A stretch of DNA of 64,000 nucleotides from Azotobacter vinelandii CA (GTDB taxonomy: Bacteria > Pseudomonadota > Gammaproteobacteria > Pseudomonadales > Pseudomonadaceae), in contig NC_021149.1 of the NCBI RefSeq assembly GCF_000380335.1, forward strand, positions 3,958,501 to 4,022,500. The letters run 5' to 3'. Of the stretch, positions 49,913 to 63,959 are shown piece after piece; within the stretch, counting starts at the first letter, position 1, and each line of letters begins with the position of its first letter. Made by a program: the position numbers and the translations under genes. The notes under the pieces are model-generated. The model had not been told where the DNA came from. It saw only the letters and a program-made list of their open reading frames with translations, and ran no database searches.

Positions 49913-51094
49913 CTACAACTGCACCTCGACCGCCTGCGCGGCACGCGTCGCCTTCTGCCGTGCGGTTTCAACCGAGACATCCCGCGCCAGGGCCACGCCC
50001 ATCCGCCGCTGACCGGCGACCTCCGGCTTGCCGAACAGGCGCAAGGCGGTATCCGGTTCGGCGAGTGCCTGTCCCAGGTTGGCGAAGCCCACCTCGCGGG
50101 ACTGCCCCTCGACCAGAATCACCGCCGAAGCGGCCGGGCCGAACTGGCGGATCGCCGGGATCGGCAGGCCGAGAATGGCTCGCGCATGCAGGGCGAACTC
50201 GGAAAGGTCCTGGGAGATCAGTGTCACCAGACCGGTATCGTGGGGACGCGGCGAAACCTCGCTGAACCAGACCTGGTCGCCCTTGACGAACAGCTCTACG
50301 CCGAACAGTCCGCGCCCGCCCAAGGCTTCGGTGACGGTCCTGGCGATGCGCTCGGATTCCGCCTGCGCCGTCGTGCTCATCGCCTGCGGCTGCCAGGACT
50401 CCTGATAGTCGCCCTTCTCCTGGCGATGGCCGATGGGGGCGCAGAAGGTGGTCTCCCCCGCATGACGCACGGTGAGCAGAGTGATTTCATAGTCGAAATC
50501 GATGAAGCCCTCGACGATCACCCTCCCCTTGCCGGCCCGCCCGCCTTCCTGGGCGTAGTCCCAGGCGGCCTGCAGTTGCTCGGGCCCCTTCAGCAGGCTC
50601 TGTCCCTTGCCGGAGGAACTCATGATCGGCTTGACCACGCAGGGAAAGCCGAGCGCTTCCGCCGCCGCGCGGTACTCCTCGAAGCTGTCGGCGAAGCGGT
50701 AGGGCGAAGTCGGCAGGCCCAGCTCCTCCGCCGCCAGGCGGCGGATACCCTCGCGGTTCATGGTCAGGTTGGCGGCCCGCGCGCTGGGGATCACCGTGAA
50801 GCCCTCGCTTTCCAGCTCGACCAGAGTCGCAGTGGCGATGGCTTCGATTTCCGGCACGATGTAGTGCGGCCGTTCCTGCTCGATCAGCGCGCGCAGGGCC
50901 GCGCCATCGAGCATGTTGATCACGTGGCTGCGGTGGGCGACCTGCATGGCCGGCGCGTCGGCATAGCGATCCACGGCGATCACTTCCACACCGAAGCGCT
51001 GCAGCTCGATCACCACTTCTTTGCCCAGTTCACCTGAGCCACACAGCAATACACGGGTCGCACCCGGCGACAGCGGAGTTCCAATACGGGACAT
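49913..51094 (-). CDS. purT: Formate-dependent phosphoribosylglycinamide formyltransferase
   Basis: 393 residues, ATP-grasp fold. [19 protein letters not shown] opens the pre-ATP domain; ATP-grasp residues occur in [16 protein letters not shown] (about 150-165) and the acidic [15 protein letters not shown]. It formylates GAR using formate and ATP, an alternative to PurN. Convergent with corB, 34 bp apart. Confidence 0.97.
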   Translation of the reverse strand: MSRIGTPLSPGATRVLLCGSGELGKEVVIELQRFGVEVIAVDRYADAPAMQVAHRSHVINMLDGAALRALIEQERPHYIVPEIEAIATATLVELESEGFTVIPSARAANLTMNREGIRRLAAEELGLPTSPYRFADSFEEYRAAAEALGFPCVVKPIMSSSGKGQSLLKGPEQLQAAWDYAQEGGRAGKGRVIVEGFIDFDYEITLLTVRHAGETTFCAPIGHRQEKGDYQESWQPQAMSTTAQAESERIARTVTEALGGRGLFGVELFVKGDQVWFSEVSPRPHDTGLVTLISQDLSEFALHARAILGLPIPAIRQFGPAASAVILVEGQSREVGFANLGQALAEPDTALRLFGKPEVAGQRRMGVALARDVSVETARQKATRAAQAVEVQL

Positions 51095-51379
51095 GGGATT
51101 TCCTTCAACATGCGTACGTCCCGTCCACAGCGGCGGACGGGAACGGACGCAACCTATGAGAACAGGCCCTCGACGCGGGCCCGCTCGGCGCACAATGCCA
51201 TTAACCGGCGCTGTTCGGAATTGTCCGATCGTCACCAGCACCCGATTTCGTTCGGCACACGCCGACATACGGGACAGACACCGGCATCCGGAATGGCAGG
51301 ATGGATCTTCCTTCGGCCCTCCGCCACAGACCGGCTCCCACCACTCGCATGCGAGCAGCCGACGACAATCGCCGCATCT

Positions 51380-51988
51380 TCAGTCCAGTTCGATGAAGCT
51401 CGCCGGCTGCCGTTGGGTCTCGATTCCGGCATCGAACAGCAGGTTCACCAGTTCGACCACCATCATCGCGGTCAGCCCCCAGATCTTGTACGGGCCGTAG
51501 CGGTAGCAGGGCACGTACTGGCTGCGCCCCTGGTGGTCGATGCGGTGCGTGGCTTCCCGGGGGGACTCGCAGAAGAACGCCAGGGGCACCGAAAAGACCG
51601 AGGCGATCTCGCCATCGTTGGGCCGGTATTCGACATAGTCGGGCACCAGCGCCACATAGGGCGTCACCAGGATGCCATGAAGCGATACCAGGGGACTGAG
51701 CGTCCCCACCACCTCGACCAGCCCCGGCGGCAGGCCGATCTCCTCCTCCGCCTCGCGCAGGGCGGTATGCACCAGATCGGGATCTTCCGGATCGCGGCGT
51801 CCGCCGGGAAAGGCCACTTCGCCGCCATGGGTGGACAAGCCGCTGGCACGCAGGGTCAGCACCAACTCGGGCTCGTCGCTACGAGTGATCGGCACCAGCA
51901 CCGCAGCCTCGGGAAAACGCCCGTCGGTCTCCAGGGGACGAGGCGAATAGTTGCGCATGCGTCGGAGTAGATCTTCCTGCATCTTCAT
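51380..51988 (-). CDS. Nudix CoA pyrophosphatase (NudL-like)
   Basis: 202 residues. THGGEVAFPGGRRDPED (53-69) and the Nudix helix LREAEEEIGL (77-86), with the spacing of the CoA-specific subgroup, as in E. coli YeaB/NudL. It hydrolyses CoA and related compounds to 3',5'-ADP and phosphopantetheine. Starts at ATG 51988 or 51982. Divergent from the second Nudix gene. Confidence 0.9.
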   Translation of the reverse strand: MKMQEDLLRRMRNYSPRPLETDGRFPEAAVLVPITRSDEPELVLTLRASGLSTHGGEVAFPGGRRDPEDPDLVHTALREAEEEIGLPPGLVEVVGTLSPLVSLHGILVTPYVALVPDYVEYRPNDGEIASVFSVPLAFFCESPREATHRIDHQGRSQYVPCYRYGPYKIWGLTAMMVVELVNLLFDAGIETQRQPASFIELD

Positions 51989-52094
51989 TCTCTATCTTTA
52001 CTCCATGGGAAAATATCATGACACGAACCACACAACCGGCCCACCCCTCGCCCCGCCAGAGGCAGTCGGTCGACGGCAACCTGCGGGAAACCCC

Positions 52095-52652
52095 ATGAAA
52101 TTCTGCAGCCAATGCGGTAGCCCGGTGAGCTGGCAGACGCTCGACGGCGATCATCGACCACGCTTCGTCTGTTCGTCCTGCCGCACCGTGCATTACCAGA
52201 ATCCCAGGATAGTCGCCGGCTGCCTGCCGCTCTGGCGCGGGCAGGTACTGCTGTGCCGGCGCGCCATCGAGCCACGCCGCGGCTTCTGGACACTGCCCGG
52301 CGGATTCCTGGAGAACGGCGAAACCATGAAACAGGGGGCGGCCCGGGAAACCCTGGAGGAAGCCTGCGCGCACGTGGAGCGACTCGAGCTATATACCCTG
52401 TTCGACCTGCCCCACATCCATCAGGTACATGTATTCTTCCGCGCTCGACTGGTCGACACGCGCTTTGCAGCAGGCGAGGAAAGCCTGGAAGTACGATTGT
52501 TCCGTGAAGCCGAAATTCCCTGGCGGGAGCTGGCTTTTCCGACCGTCGGTCATACCCTAAAATATTTTTTCGAAGACCGGGTCCGGCAGCTCTACCCGGT
52601 GCGCAACGAGCCGCTCGCACCCCTACCGATGAACCCCTTGGAACGATTCTGA
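52095..52652 (+). CDS. Nudix hydrolase with N-terminal zinc ribbon
   Basis: 185 residues. A zinc ribbon (C4-xx-C7, C26-xx-C29) precedes the Nudix box GFWTLPGGFLENGET..ARETLEEA (63-90), in which the usual glycine after EEx is Cys91. The family includes ADP-ribose- and NADH-type pyrophosphatases; the substrate here cannot be told from sequence. ATG 52095 is chosen because the zinc ribbon starts there. Confidence 0.88.
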   Translation: MKFCSQCGSPVSWQTLDGDHRPRFVCSSCRTVHYQNPRIVAGCLPLWRGQVLLCRRAIEPRRGFWTLPGGFLENGETMKQGAARETLEEACAHVERLELYTLFDLPHIHQVHVFFRARLVDTRFAAGEESLEVRLFREAEIPWRELAFPTVGHTLKYFFEDRVRQLYPVRNEPLAPLPMNPLERF

Positions 52653-52672
52653 CCGCAAATATGGAACTCTCG

Positions 52673-53179
52673 ATGCGCTGGTTGCTTGCATCCCTTTGCC
52701 TGTCCGTTGTCGGCCTCTCGCAGGCCAGCGTACTTTCACCCGGAGAGGAACAGCGGATCGTCGACAAGATTCTGGTGGTGAAATCCGAGCGCAAGCTCAT
52801 GCTGCTCAGCCGGGGCCAGCCCCTCAAGTCCTACAAGGTTTCCCTGGGCAAGCGGCCGACGGGCCCCAAACGGCGCGAAGGCGACCAGCGCACTCCGGAA
52901 GGCCTCTACTGGATCGACTGGCGCAAGGCCAGCGACAAGTACAACCTGTCCATGCACATCTCCTACCCCAATATCCGCGACCAGGCCCAGGCCCGTGCGG
53001 AGGGTGTGCCGCCCGGCGGCATGATCATGCTCCATGGCACGCCGCTGGATGAAAACTACCCCGAGTGGTACTTCCACGGCCTGGACTGGACCGAAGGCTG
53101 CATCGCCATGCGCAACGACGACATCCGCGAGGTCTGGAGCCTGGTCAAGGATGGAACCCTGATCGAAATCCGCCCCTGA
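52673..53179 (+). CDS. Exported L,D-transpeptidase (YkuD/YafK-like)
   Basis: 168 residues with a signal peptide (cleavage near 18). The YkuD catalytic region contains H121 (MIMLHGTP) and C143 in LDWTEGCIAMRN, the 'TEGC' form typical of the YafK-like subgroup. It probably cross-links peptidoglycan or attaches proteins to it. ATG 52673 has GGAA eight bases upstream; ATG 52661 does not. Followed by a terminator. Confidence 0.9.
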   Translation: MRWLLASLCLSVVGLSQASVLSPGEEQRIVDKILVVKSERKLMLLSRGQPLKSYKVSLGKRPTGPKRREGDQRTPEGLYWIDWRKASDKYNLSMHISYPNIRDQAQARAEGVPPGGMIMLHGTPLDENYPEWYFHGLDWTEGCIAMRNDDIREVWSLVKDGTLIEIRP

Positions 53180-53185
53180 ACCACG

Positions 53186-53223
53186 AAAAAGCCCCGGCTC
53201 GTCGACGACGGGCCGGGGCTTTT
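53186..53223. terminator. Bidirectional intrinsic terminator
   Basis: AAAAAGCCCCGGC and GCCGGGGCTTTT form a 9-bp GC stem with flanking A and T runs. It lies between the convergent L,D-transpeptidase and Nif3-like genes and can serve both; the loop itself contains the palindrome TCGTCGACGA. Confidence 0.88.
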
Positions 53224-53240
53224 CTCTTGCCGGAGCGGAA

Positions 53241-53558
53241 TCAGAACGACATATCGGACAACCGCCAGACCTCGAAGGCCGGCGTCTCGTAGGGATGCGC
53301 CCGCTTCAGCGCCTCGACGGCGTCATGGATGCGCTCGTCGGCGACCACCATCTCCACCTTCCATTCCACCACCCGCTCCAGCCTGCCGGTTTGCCCCAGG
53401 TAGGGCTGGCTGCCCTCCAGCGGGCGGTACTGCCCTTGCCCCGGAACCTGCCAGCAGCAACTGTCGTAGGCGCCGATGCGCCCTCCGCCGGCGGCAAACA
53501 CGGCCTCCTTGACCGTTTCCACATGGCTCTCCGGTACGTAGAAGCACAGTTTGTACAT
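53241..53558 (-). CDS. Small Nif3/YqfO-CutA-like protein
   Basis: 105 residues corresponding to the PII/CutA-like inserted domain of Nif3 family proteins, standing alone: MYKLCFYVPESHVETVKEAVFAAGGGRIGAYDSCCW (in pieces), YRPLEGSQPYLG and AHPYETPAFEV, the last typical of YqfO. Function unknown, perhaps a small trimeric metal- or ligand-binding protein. Lies after purL on the same strand, as I recall in P. aeruginosa. Confidence 0.88.
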   Translation of the reverse strand: MYKLCFYVPESHVETVKEAVFAAGGGRIGAYDSCCWQVPGQGQYRPLEGSQPYLGQTGRLERVVEWKVEMVVADERIHDAVEALKRAHPYETPAFEVWRLSDMSF

Positions 53559-53571
53559 CGGAATCTCCTGA

Positions 53572-59154
<5,583 letters not shown>

Positions 59155-59166
59155 AACGCGGCGACC

Positions 59167-59643
59167 TCAGCCGCGCCGCGCCCTGAAGAAGGCCTTGAGG
59201 ATCGCCCCGCACTCCTCCGCCAGCAGCCCGCCCTCGATCAGCACCCGGTGGTTGAGGAAATCCTGGGCGAAGAAATCGCCGCGGCTGACCGCCACGCCGG
59301 CGCGCGGCTCGCTGGCGCCGAACACCACCCGGGCGACGCGCGCATGGACGATCAGCCCGGCGCACATGCTGCAGGGCTCCAGCGTCACGTACAGGGTGCT
59401 GCCGGGCAGCCGGTAGTTGTCCAGCGCGGCGGCGGCGGCGCGGATCGCCACCATCTCGGCATGGGCGCTGGGATCGCGACGGGAGATCGGGCAATTGAAG
59501 CCGCGCCCGACGATCTCGCCGCCCCGCACCAGCACGGCGCCCACCGGCACCTCGCCCAGCCCGGCGCCTTCGGCGGCCAGGACCAGCGCCTCGCGCATGA
59601 AATGTTCGTCCTGACTACGGTCGATGATCTGCGGGATTTTCAT
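59167..59643 (-). CDS. tadA: tRNA-specific adenosine deaminase
   Basis: 158 residues. Zinc-dependent deaminase motif H61-A-E63 (PSAHAEMVAI) and P90-C91-x-x-C94 (TLEPCSMCAG). It converts A34 to inosine in tRNA-Arg. Convergent with mltF, 12 bp apart. Confidence 0.96.
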   Translation of the reverse strand: MKIPQIIDRSQDEHFMREALVLAAEGAGLGEVPVGAVLVRGGEIVGRGFNCPISRRDPSAHAEMVAIRAAAAALDNYRLPGSTLYVTLEPCSMCAGLIVHARVARVVFGASEPRAGVAVSRGDFFAQDFLNHRVLIEGGLLAEECGAILKAFFRARRG

Positions 59644-59685
59644 GAACAAGCATCGGATCGAAAAAGGGAGATGAAGGTTATCGTC

Positions 59686-61056
59686 CTACGCCACCTTGAT
59701 CGCCGCCATCAGGCCCGTCTCCATGTGGTCGATGACGTGGCAGTGGAACATCCATACCCCGGGATTGTCCGCCACCAGAGCGATCCGTGCGGTCTCGTTG
59801 CGCCCCAGCAGGTAGGTATCGGTGAAGTACGGGTCGATCTTCCGGCGGTTGGAGTCCAGCACCTTGAAGGCCATCCCGTGCAGGTGGATGGGATGCTGGT
59901 ACTGACTGACGTTGCGCAACTCGAAGATATAACTGCGCCCCTGCTGCAGGGTGGCGATGGGGCGCTCGGCGCAACTCCTGTCGTTGATGTCCCAGGCCTG
60001 GCCATTGATCTGCCAGAACTTGAAGGCCCCGCCCTGCTCCATGTTCACCGACAGGGCTGCGGCCCATTCGAAATTGAAACGCAGGCTCGTCGCGGCGGCC
60101 AGATCGGGTTCCGGGACGGGATTGGCCGGTAGCGCGGCGGGCCAGTCGGCGGCCGTCTCGCCGCTGTCCACGCTCTTCAGGGTGGCCAGGCGCAGCGGAC
60201 CGTTGCGCAAGGGCAGCGCCGTCCCGACCGCCGGAACCCGGAGCCCCAGCTCGATACGCATGCCCGGCCCCAGCAAGTATTCCCGCCCCAGCGGATGGGG
60301 TGCGACGGGATTGCCGTCCAGCGCGTAGACGCGCGCCTCGGCACCCGGCAGGTTGAGGCGGTAGGTCAGGGTATTGTCGAGGTTGAGGATGCGCAGGCGC
60401 ACGACCTGGCCGGCGGGCAGTTCCAGGGTCGGCGACGCCTCGCCGTTGACCGTGCTCAGGCGCCCCGGCGTACCGCCACGAGCCGCCTCGCGCGGCACGC
60501 TGAACTCGCCGAAGACGCCCTGCCCGTCCACGTGCCAGCTTTTCAGGCTCAGCGTGCGCTCGTGCCTGAAACCCGTCGGCTCGCGCTCCTCGACGATCAG
60601 CGGACCGACCAGCCCGCGCCCGAGCTGCTCGCCACTGGCGGTATGCGGGTGATACCAGAAGCTGCCGGCGTCCGGCACCCGGAAGCGATAGTCGAAAGAC
60701 TCGCCCGGCAGCACCGGCAACTGCGACAAGTAGGGCACACCGTCCATCTCCAGAGGCAGGCGGATACCATGCCAGTGGATGGTGCTCGGCTCGGGCAGGC
60801 GGTTGACGAAACGCACCCGCAGCCAGTCGCCCTGTCGCGCGCGCAACTCCAGCCCCGGCGCCTGGCCGCCGTAGGCCCAGACGGACGTCCTGCGGCCCGG
60901 CACCAGTTCCACGTCCAGCGGCGCGGCGATCAGCTCGTAGTCGTGGGTCTTCGCCCCCTCCGGCCGGCCCAGCCAATAGCGCGCACCGCCGGCCCCCAGG
61001 CCGAGCGCGGAGACACCGGCCAGGCCGGCGAGGATCTGTCTGCGGGTAACACTCAT
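59686..61056 (-). CDS. Tat-exported multicopper oxidase
   Basis: 456 residues. A Tat signal (VTRRQILAGLAGVSALGLG) precedes three cupredoxin domains with all copper motifs: H94-W-H96 (IHWHG), YHPHTASGEQ, H388-PIH-LHG and H438-C-H-VIDHM, giving type 1, 2 and 3 sites. The HCHVIDHMETG ending is that of McoA/CumA-like oxidases rather than laccases. Periplasmic oxidation of metals such as Mn, Fe or Cu, or phenols is possible; the substrate is unknown. ATG 61056 begins the Tat signal; a Fur-like box lies about 60 bp upstream. Confidence 0.93.
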   Translation of the reverse strand: MSVTRRQILAGLAGVSALGLGAGGARYWLGRPEGAKTHDYELIAAPLDVELVPGRRTSVWAYGGQAPGLELRARQGDWLRVRFVNRLPEPSTIHWHGIRLPLEMDGVPYLSQLPVLPGESFDYRFRVPDAGSFWYHPHTASGEQLGRGLVGPLIVEEREPTGFRHERTLSLKSWHVDGQGVFGEFSVPREAARGGTPGRLSTVNGEASPTLELPAGQVVRLRILNLDNTLTYRLNLPGAEARVYALDGNPVAPHPLGREYLLGPGMRIELGLRVPAVGTALPLRNGPLRLATLKSVDSGETAADWPAALPANPVPEPDLAAATSLRFNFEWAAALSVNMEQGGAFKFWQINGQAWDINDRSCAERPIATLQQGRSYIFELRNVSQYQHPIHLHGMAFKVLDSNRRKIDPYFTDTYLLGRNETARIALVADNPGVWMFHCHVIDHMETGLMAAIKVA

Positions 61057-61113
61057 GAAGTCGGCTCCTGCCTCGCGGGCGGTCGATCGTGGACGCGCTA
61101 TTCGGCCATGGAT

Positions 61114-61132
61114 GAAATAGTTTCTCATTATC
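61114..61132. promoter_or_regulatory. Fur-box-like sequence upstream of the multicopper oxidase
   Basis: GAAATAGTTTCTCATTATC agrees with the classical 19-bp Fur box at 13 of 19 positions, with the right half CTCATTATC nearly perfect. It lies 58-76 bp before the oxidase start. Iron control is plausible but not shown. Confidence 0.45.
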
Positions 61133-61250
61133 CATCGAGATCAACCATCGTCGTATCAACTGCGTCGGAATATCCGAAGGCATGCGGCAAACGACCGAGC
61201 GAGCGACAGGCTGAGGAGCCGAGCGGACGGGCCCTCGCCCCGAAAACGAA

Positions 61251-61281
61251 AAACCCCATGGCCGCGACGGCCATGGGGTTT
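61251..61281 (-). terminator. Strong intrinsic terminator of the FeSII gene
   Basis: A perfect 13-bp stem AAACCCCATGGCC / GGCCATGGGGTTT with a five-base loop; on the minus strand it is followed by TTCGTTTTCG. It starts 17 bp beyond the stop codon and insulates the downstream oxidase. Confidence 0.92.
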
Positions 61282-61298
61282 GCTGGAACCAGCGGCGA

Positions 61299-61667
61299 TC
61301 AGGCGCCGCCCGGCTCTCCGGTGAACTCGACCAGCAGGTCTTCGTCGGTGACGATGGTCTGGCAGGCCAGACGGTAGGTTGGCGGCAGATCGCGCACGGC
61401 CGCGCGCTCCTCTTCCGACTTCGGCAGCTTGCCGACGGACTTGAGCACGTTCCGCTCCTTGTCGGTCAGCAGCATGCCCTTGATACGCTCGCCGTCGAGG
61501 TGGGTGATCTTGACCAGACAGGAACCACAGTTGCCATCCTGACACTCGAAAGGAATCTTGACGCCGTTTTCCTGAGCGACTCCCAGCAGCGTTGAGCGCT
61601 TACCGGCGACTGCCTGGACTTTCTTGTTATGCGGCATGAGCGGCGAAGAGAAATAAATGGTAGCCAT
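61299..61667 (-). CDS. [2Fe-2S] ferredoxin FeSII (Shethna protein II), nitrogenase-protective
   Basis: 122 residues. The cluster cysteines are C42, C47, C50 ([12 protein letters not shown]) and C102 (LACQTIV), the plant-type ferredoxin spacing. An extended helical lobe (about 63-95, [12 protein letters not shown]...SEEERAAV) and the N-loop MPHNKK with Lys15/16 are features of FeSII, which on oxidation binds both nitrogenase proteins and shields them from oxygen. The sequence matches A. vinelandii FeSII as I remember it. ATG 61667 follows AAGGA with an eight-base gap; an in-frame extension upstream is not conserved. Monocistronic with its own terminator. Confidence 0.93.
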
Positions 61668-61814
61668 ACAAAAATCCTTTCCGTAATTAATCACCAGACC
61701 AACTCGCGCATATCCGCCCCATCGAGCGCGGAAATACGACAGCACCGGACAACAACTTGAAAAGTTGCAGAACGCTGCAGAAACAATCCTTTAACTAACA
61801 GGACTGTGTGGACG

Positions 61815-61843
61815 ATAGTACTTATCCGATGCCACTAAGACAA
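61815..61843 (-). promoter_or_regulatory. Putative sigma-70 promoter of the FeSII gene
   Basis: On the minus strand TTGTCT and TACTAT are 17 bp apart (each 4/6 to consensus). Transcription would start near 61808, giving a leader of about 140 nt with a hairpin around 61754-61768. Confidence 0.5.
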
Positions 61844-61952
61844 TGACTTTTATCATGACAAAGTTACGAAGAAGTTTCCCGACCAATTATTAGCTCGGCA
61901 TCGAAATAGTTGCCCATTAACCGAAAACTTTATTAGGTTCTTATCCGCATTA

Positions 61953-61970
61953 AATTCTCAAATGAGAATT
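61953..61970. promoter_or_regulatory. Perfect 8-bp palindrome upstream of FeSII
   Basis: AATTCTCA-AA-TGAGAATT, two perfect 8-bp arms, about 110 bp upstream of the candidate -35 box. The half-site TGAGAA also occurs, as AATGAGAA, in the Fur-like box region upstream of the oxidase. Candidate operator; the regulator is unknown. Confidence 0.5.
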
Positions 61971-62073
61971 CCATATATAAAACAGACGATGCGCAAAAGG
62001 CGCGGGCAGACCGGATCGGCCCTCCGGAGCGACACGAAAGGAACCGGCGAAAAAGGACGGCGAGCCAAAGACA

Positions 62074-62101
62074 CCGCCGACATCCGCAAGGATGCCGGCG
62101 G
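62074..62101 (-). terminator. Candidate terminator after guaA
   Basis: CCGCCG-A-CATCC / GGATG-C-CGGCGG with a GCAA loop; one internal mismatch. On the minus strand the nearby downstream sequence includes CTTTTTCGCC. Located 54 bp past the guaA stop. Confidence 0.55.
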
Positions 62102-62154
62102 CGAAAAACAAGACAGGATCGTTCGGGGCAGACACCGGCGCGCGGGCCGATGCC

Positions 62155-63735
62155 TCACTCCCACTCGATGGTCGCCGGCGGCTTGCTCGACACGTCGTAG
62201 GTGACCCGGGAGATGCCGTCGATCTCGTTGATGATACGGTTGGAGACTTTTTCCAGGAGCTCGTAGGGCAGGTGCGCCCAACGGGCGGTCATGAAGTCGA
62301 CGGTTTCCACGGCGCGCAGGGCGACCACCCAGGCGTAGCGGCGGCCGTCGCCGACCACGCCGACCGACTTGACCGGCTGGAACACCACGAACGCCTGGCT
62401 GACCTTGTGGTACCAGTCGGCCTTGCGCAGTTCCTCGATGAAGATATGGTCGGCGCGGCGAAGCAGGTCGGCGTATTCCTTCTTCACCTCGCCGAGGATG
62501 CGCACCCCGAGGCCCGGACCGGGGAACGGGTGGCGATAGACCATGTCGTAGGGCAGGCCCAGTTCCAGGCCGATCTTGCGCACCTCGTCCTTGAACAGTT
62601 CGCGCAGCGGCTCGACCAGCTTGAGGTTCATGTCCTCGGGCAGACCGCCGACGTTGTGGTGGGACTTGATCACATGGGCCTTGCCGGTCCTGGCGCCGGC
62701 CGATTCGATCACGTCGGGATAGATGGTGCCCTGGGCGAGGAAACGGATGTTCTCCAGCTTCGCCGCCTCGGCATCGAACACTTCGATGAAGGTGCGGCCG
62801 ATGATCTTGCGCTTCTGCTCCGGGTCGGACACGCCGGCCAGGTTGGCGAGGAACTGCGCCTCGGCATCGGCGCGGATCACCTTGACGCCCATGTTCTCGG
62901 CGAACATGGCCATCACCTGGTCGCCCTCGTGCAGGCGCAGCAGGCCGTTGTCGACGAACACGCAGGTCAGCCGGTCGCCGATGGCGCGATGCAGCAGCGC
63001 GGCGACCACCGAGGAGTCGACGCCGCCGGAAAGGCCGAGCAGCACGTTGGCGCCGCCGACCTGGGCGCGCACCTGGGCGATGGCGTCCTCGACGATGTTG
63101 GATGGCGTCCACAGCGCCTCGCAGCCGCAGATCTCGCGCACGAAGCGGCCGAGGATGCGCAGGCCCTGCTTGGTGTGGGTCACTTCCGGGTGGAACTGCA
63201 CGCCGTAGTAGCGGCGCTTGTCGTCGGCCATGGCGGCGATCGGGCAACTCGGAGTGCTGGCCAGCACATGGAAGCCCTCGGGAATTCCGGTGACCTTGTC
63301 GCCGTGGCTCATCCACACGTCGAGGCCGAGCACGCCGTCGTCGTCCACATGATCCTCGATGCCGTCGAGCAGGCGCGCCTTGCCAACCACATCGACACGG
63401 GCATAGCCGAACTCGCGCAGATCCGAGCCTTGCACCTTGCCGCCGAGTTGCTCGGCCATGGTCTGCATGCCGTAGCAGATGCCGAAAAGCGGCACGCCCA
63501 GATCGAACACCGCTTGCGGCGCGCGCGGACTGTCGGCCTCGTGCACCGACTCCGGCCCGCCGGCGAGGATGATGCCGCGCGGGGCGAAGGCGCGGATCTC
63601 CTCGTTGCTCATGTCGAACGGGTGCAGCTCGCAATAGACGCCGATCTCGCGCACCCGGCGGGCGATCAACTGGGTGTACTGGGAACCGAAATCCAGGATC
63701 AGGATCCGGTGGGCGTGGATGTCTTGGTGGGCCAT
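62155..63735 (-). CDS. guaA: GMP synthase (glutamine-hydrolysing)
   Basis: 526 residues. N-terminal class I glutaminase with C87 (GICYGMQ) and the His/Glu pair in VQFHPEVTH; then an ATP pyrophosphatase P-loop LSGGVDSS (about 235-242) and a C-terminal dimerisation domain ending PPATIEWE. It aminates XMP to GMP. It lies 224 bp downstream of guaB on the same strand, the guaBA order. Confidence 0.98.
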   Translation of the reverse strand: MAHQDIHAHRILILDFGSQYTQLIARRVREIGVYCELHPFDMSNEEIRAFAPRGIILAGGPESVHEADSPRAPQAVFDLGVPLFGICYGMQTMAEQLGGKVQGSDLREFGYARVDVVGKARLLDGIEDHVDDDGVLGLDVWMSHGDKVTGIPEGFHVLASTPSCPIAAMADDKRRYYGVQFHPEVTHTKQGLRILGRFVREICGCEALWTPSNIVEDAIAQVRAQVGGANVLLGLSGGVDSSVVAALLHRAIGDRLTCVFVDNGLLRLHEGDQVMAMFAENMGVKVIRADAEAQFLANLAGVSDPEQKRKIIGRTFIEVFDAEAAKLENIRFLAQGTIYPDVIESAGARTGKAHVIKSHHNVGGLPEDMNLKLVEPLRELFKDEVRKIGLELGLPYDMVYRHPFPGPGLGVRILGEVKKEYADLLRRADHIFIEELRKADWYHKVSQAFVVFQPVKSVGVVGDGRRYAWVVALRAVETVDFMTARWAHLPYELLEKVSNRIINEIDGISRVTYDVSSKPPATIEWE

Positions 63736-63959
63736 GGCCGTCTCTCGTAGCGGAATTCACAAACGACGCGAGGCTGCCCCGTCTCTTCGCAACAGCAGCA
63801 GCCCCGTGTCTTCGATTCGTAAGAACGATCCGCCGCATCGCGAGCGCGGACCAGCCGAGGCGGAAAGAAGCGAGAAAGCGGGGTTCGCCGAAGCGAACGA
63901 GCATTCCGAACCTCTTCCCGCTGCAGCCTGCCCGAGCGCAGCGGCACCGAATCGCTGTT

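Larger units (their letters stand above)
61668..62154. other. Long AT-rich FeSII leader/promoter region
   Basis: 487 bp without a convincing gene, between the guaA stop and the FeSII start. The stretch about 61680-61985 is much richer in A/T than any other part of the window. It holds a candidate promoter (61815-61843), a CAACTT-GAA-AAGTTG hairpin in the predicted leader, the palindrome at 61953-61970 and a guaA terminator candidate at 62074-62101. Confidence 0.7.

Noticed and set aside
61953-61970. Calling the palindrome a Fur box
   Set aside because: The half-sites are in the opposite orientation to the Fur consensus, so it is reported as an unassigned operator candidate.
61668-62154. Small open frames in the FeSII upstream region as genes
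   Set aside because: They lack ribosome-binding sites and their translations are basic low-complexity sequence; the region behaves as a leader and promoter.
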